A stretch of DNA of 56,381 nt from an uncultured Granulosicoccaceae bacterium. Lineage in GTDB: Bacteria > Pseudomonadota > Gammaproteobacteria > Granulosicoccales > Granulosicoccaceae. A program made the position numbers and the translations under genes. Positions 25,468 through 34,371 of this stretch are shown here, in pieces (the first letter of the stretch is position 1; each line of letters opens with the position of its first letter). Under the pieces are notes generated by a model. The model was given only the letters and a program-made list of their open reading frames with translations, had not been told where the DNA came from and ran no database searches. The DNA lies in the NCBI GenBank assembly GCA_938035125.1, contig CALHNS010000018.1, forward strand, positions 1 through 56,381. Reading direction: 5' to 3'.

Positions 25468-26664
25468 GTGGTAAACGCGAAAATTTTAATAAACTGGATT
25501 TACCCTGTTCCAATTTTGTTCTTATCCTCAATGTTTATCGGGGCTGCGCAGGCTGCTGATGAACTTGATGTAAACGTGCTGTACGTTGAGCAGCGAATAG
25601 AGCGCCCGCCTGTACTATCAAACCTAGTTGTTTGGCCTGAAGATGATGGAGAGCGCGGTGCTGAATTGGGTGTGAATGATAACAACGCTTCGGGTCGTTT
25701 TTTAGGGCAAAAATATAATCTTGAAAAGCTAATTGTTGCCATTGACGAAAACCCTTTAATTCCCGTACGTAAAGCGTTGGCCGGTCAAAGCCGAATGGTT
25801 GTATTGAACGTTGATGCGAAAACATTATTAGCCATTGCTGATATGCCAGAAGCTGCTGATGATTTACTGTTCAATGCACGAAGTACTGACACCAATTTGC
25901 GCGATGATTTATGCCGTTCAAATGTACTTCATACGGCACCATCTAGAGTGATGCTAACCGATGCGTTGATGCAATTTTTAAATAAACGAAAATGGCGGAA
26001 TTTGTTTCTCATTAAAGGCAATCGACCAGGTGACATCGCGTTAGCTGAATCTATGCAACGCTCTGCCAAAAAATTTCAATTAAAAATTGTGCAGGAAAAA
26101 TCTTGGATAACAGATGCAGATATGCGTCGAAATGCAGCGCAAGAGGTTCCCGTATTTACTCAAGCAAGGAAATACGATGTGGTTGTGGTTACGGATGAAA
26201 GCCGTGATTTTTCGCAATACATTTTGTACAACACGTGGTTACCAAGGCCTGTCGTAGGTAGTTCTGGGATGCGCCCGGTGGCTTGGTCACCTGTTATTGA
26301 ACAATGGGGAGCAGCACAACTACAATCTCGATTTGAAAAGCTTAGTGACCGGTCGATGACTGAAGTTGATTACGCCAATTGGGCAGCGGTACGTTCTATC
26401 GGTGAAGCTGTTACGCGAATTAATTCGGTGCAAGCCGCTGAAGTGAGGCAATACATCTTATCTGATGAATTTGAGCTTGCAGGGTTTAAAGGGGCTGCAT
26501 TGAATTTTCGAGCTTGGAATGGACAATTACGCCAAACGGTGCAGCTGGTGCACGCAAACGCTGTGGTTGCGAATGCACCCATTGAGGGTTTTTTGCATGC
26601 CCGAACAGAACTGGATACACTAGGGTTGGACGAGCCCGAATCTCGCTGTGATGCTTTCCGGTAA
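25468..26664 (+). CDS. PQQ-alcohol-dehydrogenase-associated ABC substrate-binding protein
   Basis: The 398-residue secreted protein (signal peptide ending AQAADE at ~29) belongs to the branched-chain-amino-acid-type binding proteins found in PQQ-dependent alcohol dehydrogenase clusters. Recognisable parts are VNVLYVEQRIERPPVLSNL, LIKGNRPGDIALAESMQRSAKKF and YDVVVVTDESRDFSQYILYNTW. Its ligand is unknown. The likely start is GTG 25468. It is followed by the beta-propeller gene, as in other such clusters. Confidence 0.82.
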   Translation: MVNAKILINWIYPVPILFLSSMFIGAAQAADELDVNVLYVEQRIERPPVLSNLVVWPEDDGERGAELGVNDNNASGRFLGQKYNLEKLIVAIDENPLIPVRKALAGQSRMVVLNVDAKTLLAIADMPEAADDLLFNARSTDTNLRDDLCRSNVLHTAPSRVMLTDALMQFLNKRKWRNLFLIKGNRPGDIALAESMQRSAKKFQLKIVQEKSWITDADMRRNAAQEVPVFTQARKYDVVVVTDESRDFSQYILYNTWLPRPVVGSSGMRPVAWSPVIEQWGAAQLQSRFEKLSDRSMTEVDYANWAAVRSIGEAVTRINSVQAAEVRQYILSDEFELAGFKGAALNFRAWNGQLRQTVQLVHANAVVANAPIEGFLHARTELDTLGLDEPESRCDAFR

Positions 26665-26709
26665 GCATTTCGAATAATTGAAAATATTCACCTTAGGAGA
26701 AACAACGAA

Positions 26710-27711
26710 ATGAATTCATCTCTTGCGAAAATCGTTGGTTTTACCGCCGCTGCCGTATTGCCATTGTCGATGTCTAACTTAGCATTTGCGCATTGGGCTT
26801 ATGTTAGTAATGAAAAAGATGACACGGTTTCTGTAATTGATACAGAAACAGATGAAGTCATAAAAACGATTGATGTTGGTGAGCGCCCGCGAGGAGTAAC
26901 ACTAAGTCGAGATTTTCAGACCTTATACATCTGCGCATCAGATTCAGACACGGTTCAAGTGATGAGTGTTGTTGATGATAAAATTTTACATGAATTGCCC
27001 AGTGGAGAAGATCCTGAGCAATTTGCATTGCATCCAGATAACAAGCATCTTTACATCGCCAATGAAGACGATGCGATTGCAACAGTGGTAGATGTTGAAA
27101 CAAGAACTGTTGTCGCGCAAATTGATGTGGGTGTGGAACCCGAAGGTATGGCTGTTAGTCACGATGGAAAATTTGCTATCGTTACGTCTGAAACCTCCAA
27201 TATGGCTCATTGGATTGATACTGAAGCGCAATCCATCGTTGCAAACACTTTAGTTGATCAACGCCCACGCGATGCAGAATTTACATTGGACGATAAAGAA
27301 TTATGGGTGTCCTCTGAAATCGGTGGCACAGTGTCAATCATAGATTCAGAGAGTAAAGAAATCACTCATACGTTGAACTTTGCGATTCCAGGCATCTCCT
27401 CTGATCGCATTCAACCTGTGGGTATGGAGTTAACTAAAGACGGTAAGTGGGCGTTTATTGCTCTTGGGCCGTCAAATCATGTGGCTGTGGTTAATCGTGA
27501 TACGTTAGAAGTCACTGATTATATTCTTGTTGGGCGGCGAGTCTGGCATATGGCCTTAACGCCTGAACAGGATAAGCTGTACACCACTAATGGGGTTTCA
27601 GGCGATGTTACCGTGGTTGATGTTGCTAGTCGTAAAGCAATAAAAACGATTAAAGTAGGCCGGTTCCCGTGGGGTGTAACCATTTTACCCAGTGAGCATG
27701 TACCGAACTGA
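26710..27711 (+). CDS. PQQ-associated YVTN beta-propeller protein
   Basis: The 333-residue periplasmic protein has a signal peptide (~1-27) and about seven YVTN-type repeats (for example VSVIDTETDEVIKTIDVGERPRG and VTVVDVASRKAIKTIKVGRFPWG), predicted to close a seven-bladed propeller. This family accompanies PQQ-dependent alcohol catabolism; its biochemical role is not known. TTAGGAG lies 11 bp before the ATG. It is the last gene of the + strand run and converges with the BatD-like gene. Confidence 0.87.
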   Translation: MNSSLAKIVGFTAAAVLPLSMSNLAFAHWAYVSNEKDDTVSVIDTETDEVIKTIDVGERPRGVTLSRDFQTLYICASDSDTVQVMSVVDDKILHELPSGEDPEQFALHPDNKHLYIANEDDAIATVVDVETRTVVAQIDVGVEPEGMAVSHDGKFAIVTSETSNMAHWIDTEAQSIVANTLVDQRPRDAEFTLDDKELWVSSEIGGTVSIIDSESKEITHTLNFAIPGISSDRIQPVGMELTKDGKWAFIALGPSNHVAVVNRDTLEVTDYILVGRRVWHMALTPEQDKLYTTNGVSGDVTVVDVASRKAIKTIKVGRFPWGVTILPSEHVPN

Positions 27712-27747
27712 ATATTGTTAAAGGCACGTAAAAGAATACGGCCTAAG

Positions 27748-29136
27748 TTATAACGAATCGAACACCGAATAGGCTTTGCCTGCTTTTTTAGCTGAGGTCT
27801 GTGCCCGGTATTTTGATCGTTGCCAACGGGCTTCTCTTATTACGATCCACAGAGTGAGAATGCCTAGTGCAGCCAATAACCAATACCAGCTAGACCATTG
27901 GCGGCCAGTGCTCTGCAGAGCTAATTTTAGGCGCGTTATCGGATCATCCGCTAATGCCACATCGGCAAGTAAATCGGCTCTATCGGGCAAGCCTACGTTA
28001 ATGCGCCTAGCGGGTATGATCGCCTCACGACTTTCATTCGTTGATGTACTCCACCAAGGCACTCGCACTGTATCGAGAAAAACTGGTACGGGGCTTTGCG
28101 CGGTTACTCTAAATTCAAATATAGCCGTTGCATTTAAGCGCTCACCAATCAGCTGGTGCTCACGAGACTGCTTTATTAACGTGCTGGTGATGGCTCTACT
28201 GGGTAAGGGTTCGATAGTGGGAAGGTGATTTGCGAGCACATCTTGTGCACTGAGCGTGATAGTGCGCACGACTTCGTCCCCTGCCGAAAGCTCTTTTATG
28301 TCGATAGACCATTCTTCATCAAGACTAACAGCCAATGCAGGTAGCCACCAGTCGTCTCCTGCTGGGGCAGGGCTTATTTGCAATGGTTGAAACGCTTGCT
28401 TTAATGCGAAATCCCCTCGTTGGGTTCTAGATCGAACCATGGTGCCGCTCCAAGATACCTTGTCAATGTTAAGAGTTCCTGAACGTTGGGCAAACAAGTA
28501 GTATCGCCATGCAATAACACGCCAGCTGTTTTTCTCGCTGTCATCAATCGTTCGGCGACTTTCATAAACTGGTATCAAATCGAAGCCATCAAAATCTGGC
28601 AATTGGATTGATTCGTTTGTTATGGGATAGCGGTGTTTTAATTTAAGATCTAAGGTTATTTTTTGACCTACATAGGGTTCTTTGTTCGATAGAGATACGG
28701 TGAGTTCGTGATCATCGGTTGTAGGCTGCCAATTGGTGTCTACTGCCGGTAGTACCTTAACCACCAATGAATTCGATATTGCAGTTCCGTTAGAATGCTC
28801 ACCTTTAAGTGGGCCAAAAAATGCCGTGCCTACTGCTTTGGGAAGAAATTCCATCCGGCGAGTTTTTATATCAACGACTTGTTCTTTGACCACTGCGATA
28901 CGAGTACCTCGTGTCTCACGAATGAATTCTGCATCACGGCTTAATGGGCTAACGTCTAAGTCATCTAACAGTCCAGTGGCCTCTACATCAATAATGACAC
29001 TGTCGCCTAAATATACGGACTGTTGCTCCGTGCTAAGCGTAATGTTAGCGTTATTGTCTGCTGAACGGGCGTGAGAAGTTGTTAGGCTTAAAAGCACCAT
29101 AAAAATACAACCGAACACTCGCCTGTTAGACTTCAC
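27748..29136 (-). CDS. BatD-like protein with C-terminal membrane anchor
   Basis: The 462-residue product has a signal peptide (~1-25), Ig-like strands typical of BatD (ITLSTEQQSVYLGDSVIIDVEATG, then PYVGQKITLDLKLKHR) and one membrane segment near 410-430 (WYWLLAALGILTLWIV) followed by a basic tail. BatD proteins act with MoxR ATPases and VWA proteins in the periplasm. It is the last gene of a minus-strand operon and overlaps the TPR gene by 4 bp. In methanol-oxidiser mxa clusters this position is held by other envelope factors, so a role in dehydrogenase maturation is an inference. Confidence 0.78.
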   Translation of the reverse strand: MKSNRRVFGCIFMVLLSLTTSHARSADNNANITLSTEQQSVYLGDSVIIDVEATGLLDDLDVSPLSRDAEFIRETRGTRIAVVKEQVVDIKTRRMEFLPKAVGTAFFGPLKGEHSNGTAISNSLVVKVLPAVDTNWQPTTDDHELTVSLSNKEPYVGQKITLDLKLKHRYPITNESIQLPDFDGFDLIPVYESRRTIDDSEKNSWRVIAWRYYLFAQRSGTLNIDKVSWSGTMVRSRTQRGDFALKQAFQPLQISPAPAGDDWWLPALAVSLDEEWSIDIKELSAGDEVVRTITLSAQDVLANHLPTIEPLPSRAITSTLIKQSREHQLIGERLNATAIFEFRVTAQSPVPVFLDTVRVPWWSTSTNESREAIIPARRINVGLPDRADLLADVALADDPITRLKLALQSTGRQWSSWYWLLAALGILTLWIVIREARWQRSKYRAQTSAKKAGKAYSVFDSL

Positions 29137-30017
29137 CAGCTATTTCCCCCCTCTGGCGCGCTTTGCCCTGCTGCTCGGCGACGGCGTTGTTCCATTTCAA
29201 TTCGTTTAGCCAAGTAGCGTTGGGCATCGTGTTCAATGCGATTGAGCCAACGTTCAGTAGCTTGCGCATTCTCTAATTCTGCTCGCAATCCTGCCGCTTG
29301 AGATGCATCGGTTGGTTTATCCGATTCAGATCCGCCTGAAGGTTGAGATTTCTCTTCTCGCTCGATTTCTTGCCCGTTTACCGCACCTGTACCGTTTTCG
29401 CCTTCGCGCTTTATTTTACGATCGCTGACTTCTCCACCTGCGCCGGTTTCAGCCTTATCTCCTGAGAGACTTGATGCATCACCTGATTCGTTCGAACGTT
29501 CAGGTGCAGAATTGCCTGTGGGGTCGCTCTCTTCACCACCATCGCCTGATCCGGATTGGCGTTCATCTTCTGCGTCTTCATTCTCAAGGCGTTCAATTTC
29601 ATCTCCAGAAGGTTGACGCCCGCCTGGCTCTGATTCGTCGTCGTTTAAGGCCAGTATCTGCCTAACAATGTCTGCATTTACCTTAGCGTGTTCTAGTTCA
29701 GAATCAATTGAGAGCGCTCGTTGGTAAGCATCTAAAGCTAAGGCGTAATAGCCTAATTTTACGTATGAATTACCCAAATTAAACGCTGACTGTGCATCAT
29801 CTGCGCGAACAAACGCTTCTGCAGCGCGCCACCATTGAGAGGATCGGTACAAAGCAGCACCTTTCCATGCGGGGTCAGTGAAAATTTCTGCCGCCCGAGC
29901 GTATTTCCCTTCTGTGTAGAGTTTGTGCGCAATCAAGTTGTTATCAACTGCGGTTGCCTGTGGAACAGTGAAAACAACCAACAGCAAAAGAGAGATCAGT
30001 GAACGAGCTACTGTCAT
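29133..30017 (-). CDS. TPR protein, BatC-like
   Basis: I place the start at 30017, where ATGA overlaps the stop of the upstream VWA gene and yields a proper signal peptide (MTVARSLISLLLLVVFT, cleaved near TAVD). The ~294-residue protein has two or three TPR units (~45-125: AFNLGNSYVKLGYYALALDAYQRALSID), then a long acidic/Ser/Gly/Glu low-complexity stretch (~140-245) and a helical C-terminus. This layout is typical of BatC/BatE-like partners of VWA proteins. Confidence 0.75.
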   Translation of the reverse strand: MTVARSLISLLLLVVFTVPQATAVDNNLIAHKLYTEGKYARAAEIFTDPAWKGAALYRSSQWWRAAEAFVRADDAQSAFNLGNSYVKLGYYALALDAYQRALSIDSELEHAKVNADIVRQILALNDDESEPGGRQPSGDEIERLENEDAEDERQSGSGDGGEESDPTGNSAPERSNESGDASSLSGDKAETGAGGEVSDRKIKREGENGTGAVNGQEIEREEKSQPSGGSESDKPTDASQAAGLRAELENAQATERWLNRIEHDAQRYLAKRIEMEQRRRRAAGQSAPEGGNSW

Positions 30018-31006
30018 TCGTTGTCCTCTTGGTTTTGGTGAAACCAGTAAAGCATCAGTGGCAAAGCTAGAAGTAGTAACCAATGAGACTGATTGCGCCA
30101 TACTAAAGATTCTAATGCTGATGCATTACTGGCGTCGCTGTCGCGATGCAACTTTAAAGGTTTGAAATTTACTACCCCAAACTTGTTGCCATGCATCACG
30201 ATACCTCCACCTGCCTTTGCAAGAGAATGGCTGGCGGTTAAATCAACAGCTACATTATTTGGGGCTTGTGAATTGTTTTCGATATTGGAAGAAATCGATT
30301 GATCAGCCTCAGATCCGAAAACAATAACATCCAATCGATGGCCTTCGGAAGCGAAATGACGAGCGGCAGCTTCACTGTTTTGGTTGAATCCGCCAGAATC
30401 CCCAATAACAAAAACTCTTGCTCGAACGTATTCGCTTTCCTCTATAACTGAACTTGCTAATGATAGGGCGCGCGCAAGATTCGACCCTTCTTGTGGAATG
30501 ATGCCGTGTTCAAGCAATGCGGCGTGTTCGTTAAAGTGGCTTCTATCAAACGCAGGTGGGGCGACTAAGAAAGCATCGCCTGCATACAGAATCATGGCGA
30601 TAGGTCTAGCTCCTGCTGCATTGGATAGTGAAAGCATGGCTTCGCGGGCCGCACTTAATCGTGATGGTACGCTGTCATTGAGTGTCATGGAGCGTGATAC
30701 ATCCGCCACAACTACCCACCCAATGCTGTGCCTCCAAGTCTCGTTGCTGGATTGGCGTAAAGCAGGTTTTGCCAGTGCAATACAAATGATTGTTGCAATG
30801 ATAAATACTAAATTCAAACGTCTAAGCACACGATCGGTGTTACCCAGAAAACTGAGAACTGAAGAGGACATCACACGATGCCAATGATCTTTATTGCCTG
30901 GGTATCGCCAAAAGCAGGCGAATAAAAAAAATACTAGCGCAGCGAATAACCATAAGGGGTGCAACCAAGTAATTGATGTAATGGCTTTGTTCACGCTGCT
31001 CGCCAC
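30014..31006 (-). CDS. VWA-domain membrane protein, BatB/MxaL-like
   Basis: The 330-residue protein has two N-terminal membrane segments (~15-30, ~65-85), a von Willebrand A domain with the MIDAS metal motif DVSRS (DxSxS, ~101-105), and a C-terminal membrane segment (~310-325). VWA proteins next to MoxR ATPases are thought to remodel or insert metals into periplasmic enzymes; in mxa clusters MxaC and MxaL are VWA proteins. It overlaps the neighbouring VWA gene by 16 bp and the TPR gene by 4 bp. Confidence 0.8.
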   Translation of the reverse strand: MASSVNKAITSITWLHPLWLFAALVFFLFACFWRYPGNKDHWHRVMSSSVLSFLGNTDRVLRRLNLVFIIATIICIALAKPALRQSSNETWRHSIGWVVVADVSRSMTLNDSVPSRLSAAREAMLSLSNAAGARPIAMILYAGDAFLVAPPAFDRSHFNEHAALLEHGIIPQEGSNLARALSLASSVIEESEYVRARVFVIGDSGGFNQNSEAAARHFASEGHRLDVIVFGSEADQSISSNIENNSQAPNNVAVDLTASHSLAKAGGGIVMHGNKFGVVNFKPLKLHRDSDASNASALESLVWRNQSHWLLLLALPLMLYWFHQNQEDNE

Positions 31007-31956
31007 CTATGAATTGATAATCCGATCAATACCAGTAAGGAAAAAAATAATGGCCAATGGCGCAAGTCGTGTTGAATGACTACAGGTGGAGAATCTGATT
31101 CGGTGCGTTCTAATTGATCGATAATGTCATAAACAGATCGCAGCTCGTCGCTAGTTTTTACACGAAAAAAATTCCCGCCACTGCTGGTCGCTATTGCATT
31201 CAGTGTCTTTTCATCTAAATCGGCCGAGTTTGCGGTGGCGTACCCCGTGCGTGTTGATTCATTATCTTCGCTTCCTAAGGCGATAGTGTGAATTCGAATG
31301 CCGCGTTCACTAGCAAATTTAGCGGCACTTTCAGGCTCTGCAGAGCCTGAGTTATTTGTGCCATCTGAAAGTAAAATTATGGCTTTTGAAGAGGAGGGGT
31401 CATTTTGTAGTGTTTTAATGGCCAACCCAAGGGCATCACCAATGGCTGTGGATCGGCCTGCCATGCCAATGCCTGCTACATCTAATATGTTTCGTACTGC
31501 GCTTAGGTCAAAGCTTAAAGGGGAGGCGATAAATGCCTCTCGACCAAACAACACTAAACTTAGGCGATCACCTTCGCGAGCCTCGATAAATTTTCCTGCA
31601 ACTGACTTAACAACGCTAAGCCTGTCAACCGTTTGCCCATCAAGCATGAAATCTTTTCTTTCCATGCTGCCGGAAAGATCAATAACTAAAGATAACGCGC
31701 GACCGCTAACCGGTTGCACTACGGTATCTCCAGGATGCCATGGCTGCGCAATGGCTGCCAATAAGGCAATCCAAATGGCCCACATCGATATCCATTCGCT
31801 GTTTAGCGTTAGTTTATTGGTTGATTGTAATTTATCTAGTGCTTCACTGAGTGCGTAAGGCACAGGCAAAGCGCGACGCGTTTGTTTTTTTACAGGTACA
31901 TAAAACAACAAGGGTAAAGGCAACAGCAAAAATATCCATGGCCAATTAAATTCCAT
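30991..31956 (-). CDS. VWA-domain membrane protein, BatA/MxaC-like
   Basis: The 321-residue product has the BatA layout: an N-terminal membrane segment (WPWIFLLLPLPLLFYVPV), a second one (~58-70), a VWA domain with complete MIDAS DLSGS (~93-97) and the TNNSG loop, and a C-terminal membrane helix (LFFSLLVLIGLSIH). The MIDAS should bind a divalent cation, and a role in metal loading is inferred from neighbours. It starts 2 bp after the DUF4381 stop. Confidence 0.83.
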   Translation of the reverse strand: MEFNWPWIFLLLPLPLLFYVPVKKQTRRALPVPYALSEALDKLQSTNKLTLNSEWISMWAIWIALLAAIAQPWHPGDTVVQPVSGRALSLVIDLSGSMERKDFMLDGQTVDRLSVVKSVAGKFIEAREGDRLSLVLFGREAFIASPLSFDLSAVRNILDVAGIGMAGRSTAIGDALGLAIKTLQNDPSSSKAIILLSDGTNNSGSAEPESAAKFASERGIRIHTIALGSEDNESTRTGYATANSADLDEKTLNAIATSSGGNFFRVKTSDELRSVYDIIDQLERTESDSPPVVIQHDLRHWPLFFSLLVLIGLSIHRWRAA

Positions 31957-31958
31957 GC

Positions 31959-32456
31959 TTAGTTTGTTGAGCCAATGGGTTTGAGCCTGCGAATTTCAGA
32001 CTTTAGTTCTTCGCACACAGCCCTAATTTCATGGTTGGGTAATTCAGTGTTCTTGTACAAAGTAGAACCAAATATTTGGCCGCGACCCGTGGTAAACCAA
32101 GCGCTACTAAATTCTGTGTCTAAAGCTTTCAACCAAGCGATATCGTCAAGCTTGTTTATACAATTACCCACTCGATGACGCATAATTTGTCGAAGTAGTG
32201 TGGCTAATTCAAATATCGATTGGTTACTGGATTCATTTGTTCTGTTAGCAATGGTGTCGATTCGATAAAATGCTTCGTGCCGAAACGCATAGCGAGCTCG
32301 ATTGCGTTGATACAAAAATACGATAATTAATATAAAGCTTAAAACAATACAAAATGCAATAAGCACTAATGAAGTACCCTGAGGGGCAACCGGTTCTTGA
32401 ATATCACGAAGCTGACTGAGTAACTCGGTGATATCCACATTGGCAGACTCACTCAC
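31959..32456 (-). CDS. DUF4381 membrane protein (MxaA-position gene)
   Basis: The 165-residue protein has a single membrane segment (~28-50) and a cytoplasmic helical domain with FELATLLRQIMRHRV and IAWLKALD, typical of DUF4381 proteins that lie between DUF58 and VWA genes in MoxR operons. The GTG start overlaps the DUF58 stop as GTGA. The molecular role is unknown; it probably links the VWA proteins to the cytoplasmic MoxR ATPase. Confidence 0.75.
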   Translation of the reverse strand: MSESANVDITELLSQLRDIQEPVAPQGTSLVLIAFCIVLSFILIIVFLYQRNRARYAFRHEAFYRIDTIANRTNESSNQSIFELATLLRQIMRHRVGNCINKLDDIAWLKALDTEFSSAWFTTGRGQIFGSTLYKNTELPNHEIRAVCEELKSEIRRLKPIGSTN

Positions 32457-33400
32457 GTTAAGTATCCTTCATGATGTAGGCGAGATTTGATAGCTAATAA
32501 GCTTTCCCTACCATCAATGAGGCTTACATGCGCGTCTTCAAACACCTCATGAATTTGTCGTTGCTGTTGGCGCAGAATAGTCAATAAATTTTGCTTTTCC
32601 TGGTTGCCGATTTTCGCAACGCGGGAAGTTGATTTGCCTTTTTTCTCGCTTAAGTATCGATACATTCCTGCGGGCAGGCCATCATGGCACATCGGATCTT
32701 CAACCTGAATGGCAATTATAGGCCGGCCTTTAGCTAGTTTCTTAAGCTCTAAGGTGATCTCAGGAGAAGATTGGGAAAAGTTACTCAGTAGCACGACAGT
32801 GCCAACACGCCGCCCCAGCGATGATAATTTTTTTAGCGCTAACACCAACGGTATAGTATGCAAAGAATCTTTAGGCGAATGATGGTTATCCGAGGCTATA
32901 CGTCGAGTTTTTTCAAAGGTGGACGCCAGTAAGCCGCAGGCAGCAAGTGCACTGGTGTGGCCGGTTGCTGGTTGCGAAAACTTTACTTCCGTTTCGTTAA
33001 ATGTCATAACGGATGTACGACTACCCGAGTCGATCGCATGCCACATTAATGCAGCAGTTAATCGCCCGATGGTAACGCTCAGTAGCTCCTTCGATCCTGT
33101 AAACATCGGACGGCTAAAATCAGCCACAAAAGTAATAATGTGTTCTTTCTCTTCCCGATAGAGACGGGTGGATAAATGGCCGCGTCTGGCGCTGGTTTTC
33201 CAATCAATATGGCGAAGCTCATCGCCTGCCACGTAGTCACGTAGTTCGTCAAAATCTGTGCCTTGGCCTCGCTTTACACCGCGAAACGGTCCTACCCACA
33301 ATCCTGCCTTCACTGATTGAGTACGAAACGGGTTTGGCTGTTGGTGACGTTGATCTACCAATAGTGATAACGGCAAAGTTGTGGCTAGATTGTCAATCAC
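32453..33400 (-). CDS. DUF58 protein (MxaS-like)
   Basis: The 315-residue protein shows the DUF58 hallmark: G-x-x-F-R-D/E-L-R-x-Y-x-x-GD-x-x-R-x-IDWK (here DFDELRDYVAGDELRHIDWK, ~50-70), then a VWA-like fold with VADFSRPM. DUF58 proteins always pair with MoxR; in mxa clusters the counterpart is MxaS. No signal peptide or membrane segment is evident, so it is probably cytoplasmic. The MoxR gene ends 2 bp upstream. Confidence 0.85.
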   Translation of the reverse strand: MIDNLATTLPLSLLVDQRHQQPNPFRTQSVKAGLWVGPFRGVKRGQGTDFDELRDYVAGDELRHIDWKTSARRGHLSTRLYREEKEHIITFVADFSRPMFTGSKELLSVTIGRLTAALMWHAIDSGSRTSVMTFNETEVKFSQPATGHTSALAACGLLASTFEKTRRIASDNHHSPKDSLHTIPLVLALKKLSSLGRRVGTVVLLSNFSQSSPEITLELKKLAKGRPIIAIQVEDPMCHDGLPAGMYRYLSEKKGKSTSRVAKIGNQEKQNLLTILRQQQRQIHEVFEDAHVSLIDGRESLLAIKSRLHHEGYLT

Positions 33401-33402
33401 AA

Positions 33403-34371
33403 TTACACACGAGGTGTTGCATCTAGCAATGTGTCGATCACATCTCTAACCTCTGTGCCTGAGGCGCGCGCTTGATAGTCCAGTGCGATTCTCCCAGCCA
33501 ATACATCAGGTGTTAGGGCGACAACATCTTCAGGTAAAACATGATCGCGACCTGCAAGCCACGCTTTAGCTTGCGCGCCAGTTGCAAGAAATATAGAAGC
33601 GCGTGGGCTGGCTGATTGTAAAATGCTCTCGGCGGCTTTTCCGCCTGCGCCTTCGCCGCGAGTGGCTGTCACTAAGCGAACAATATAATCACGGATTGCA
33701 TTGGAGAGATGAACCTTGTGCACCGAAGTTCTGGCTGCGGCAATGTCTGCCGCGGTTGTTAGCGCTTCTATACCATGTACATTTTCTAAACTTCGTTCAT
33801 CCAGTACATGATCCAAAATTTTTCGTTCATGACTAGCTTCTGGCAAGGTAAGATTGATAAAGAACATGAATCGATCAAGCTGTGCTTCAGGTAACGGATA
33901 GGTACCCTCATATTCAATCGGATTTTGTGTTGCGGCCACGATAAATGGCTCTGGCAGTATGCGTGTAACGCCGCCTGTTGTAACCTGATTCTCTCCCATT
34001 GCTTCTAACAGAGCGCTTTGTACTTTCGGAGGGGCACGATTTATTTCGTCCACCAACACAACGTTGTGGAAAATCGGGCCAGATAAAAATTGAAAATCTG
34101 CCGTTTTTTGCTGGTACACATCGGTGCCGGTTATGTCTGCCGGCAATAGGTCGGGAGTGGACTGTATTCGGACAAAACTGACATTTAAACCCTGTGCAAA
34201 TCGATTGATGGTTCGAGTTTTAGCAACACCAGGCGGGCCTTCAAGTAACACATGGCCCCCGGTTAATAAGGCAATGAGTAAGCGTTCGATTAATGTTTCA
34301 TGGCCGATTAATTGAGTGGCAAGATAGTCTTTAAGCGCTGCGAACGCTTGCTGATGATCAATGGTACTCAT
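33403..34371 (-). CDS. moxR: MoxR-family AAA+ ATPase
   Basis: The 322-residue AAA+ ATPase has Walker A GPPGVAKT (~40-47), Walker B VLVDEINRAPP (~104-114), the sensor 1 region IVAATQNPIEYEGTYPLPEAQLDRF and a C-terminal lid. MoxR ATPases act as chaperones with VWA proteins, first described for methanol dehydrogenase activation. Its start overlaps the CXXCW gene stop by 4 bp. The surrounding operon lies inside a PQQ dehydrogenase cluster, which suggests metal or cofactor insertion as its job. Confidence 0.92.
   Translation of the reverse strand: MSTIDHQQAFAALKDYLATQLIGHETLIERLLIALLTGGHVLLEGPPGVAKTRTINRFAQGLNVSFVRIQSTPDLLPADITGTDVYQQKTADFQFLSGPIFHNVVLVDEINRAPPKVQSALLEAMGENQVTTGGVTRILPEPFIVAATQNPIEYEGTYPLPEAQLDRFMFFINLTLPEASHERKILDHVLDERSLENVHGIEALTTAADIAAARTSVHKVHLSNAIRDYIVRLVTATRGEGAGGKAAESILQSASPRASIFLATGAQAKAWLAGRDHVLPEDVVALTPDVLAGRIALDYQARASGTEVRDVIDTLLDATPRV

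Noticed and set aside
30384..30887. Plus-strand frame opposite the BatB-like gene
   Set aside because: Antisense shadow of the VWA domain; no homology pattern or start signal.
31298..31858. Plus-strand frame of 186 codons opposite the BatA-like gene
   Set aside because: It is the antisense shadow of a well-supported VWA gene; the product is low-complexity Ser/Pro-rich.
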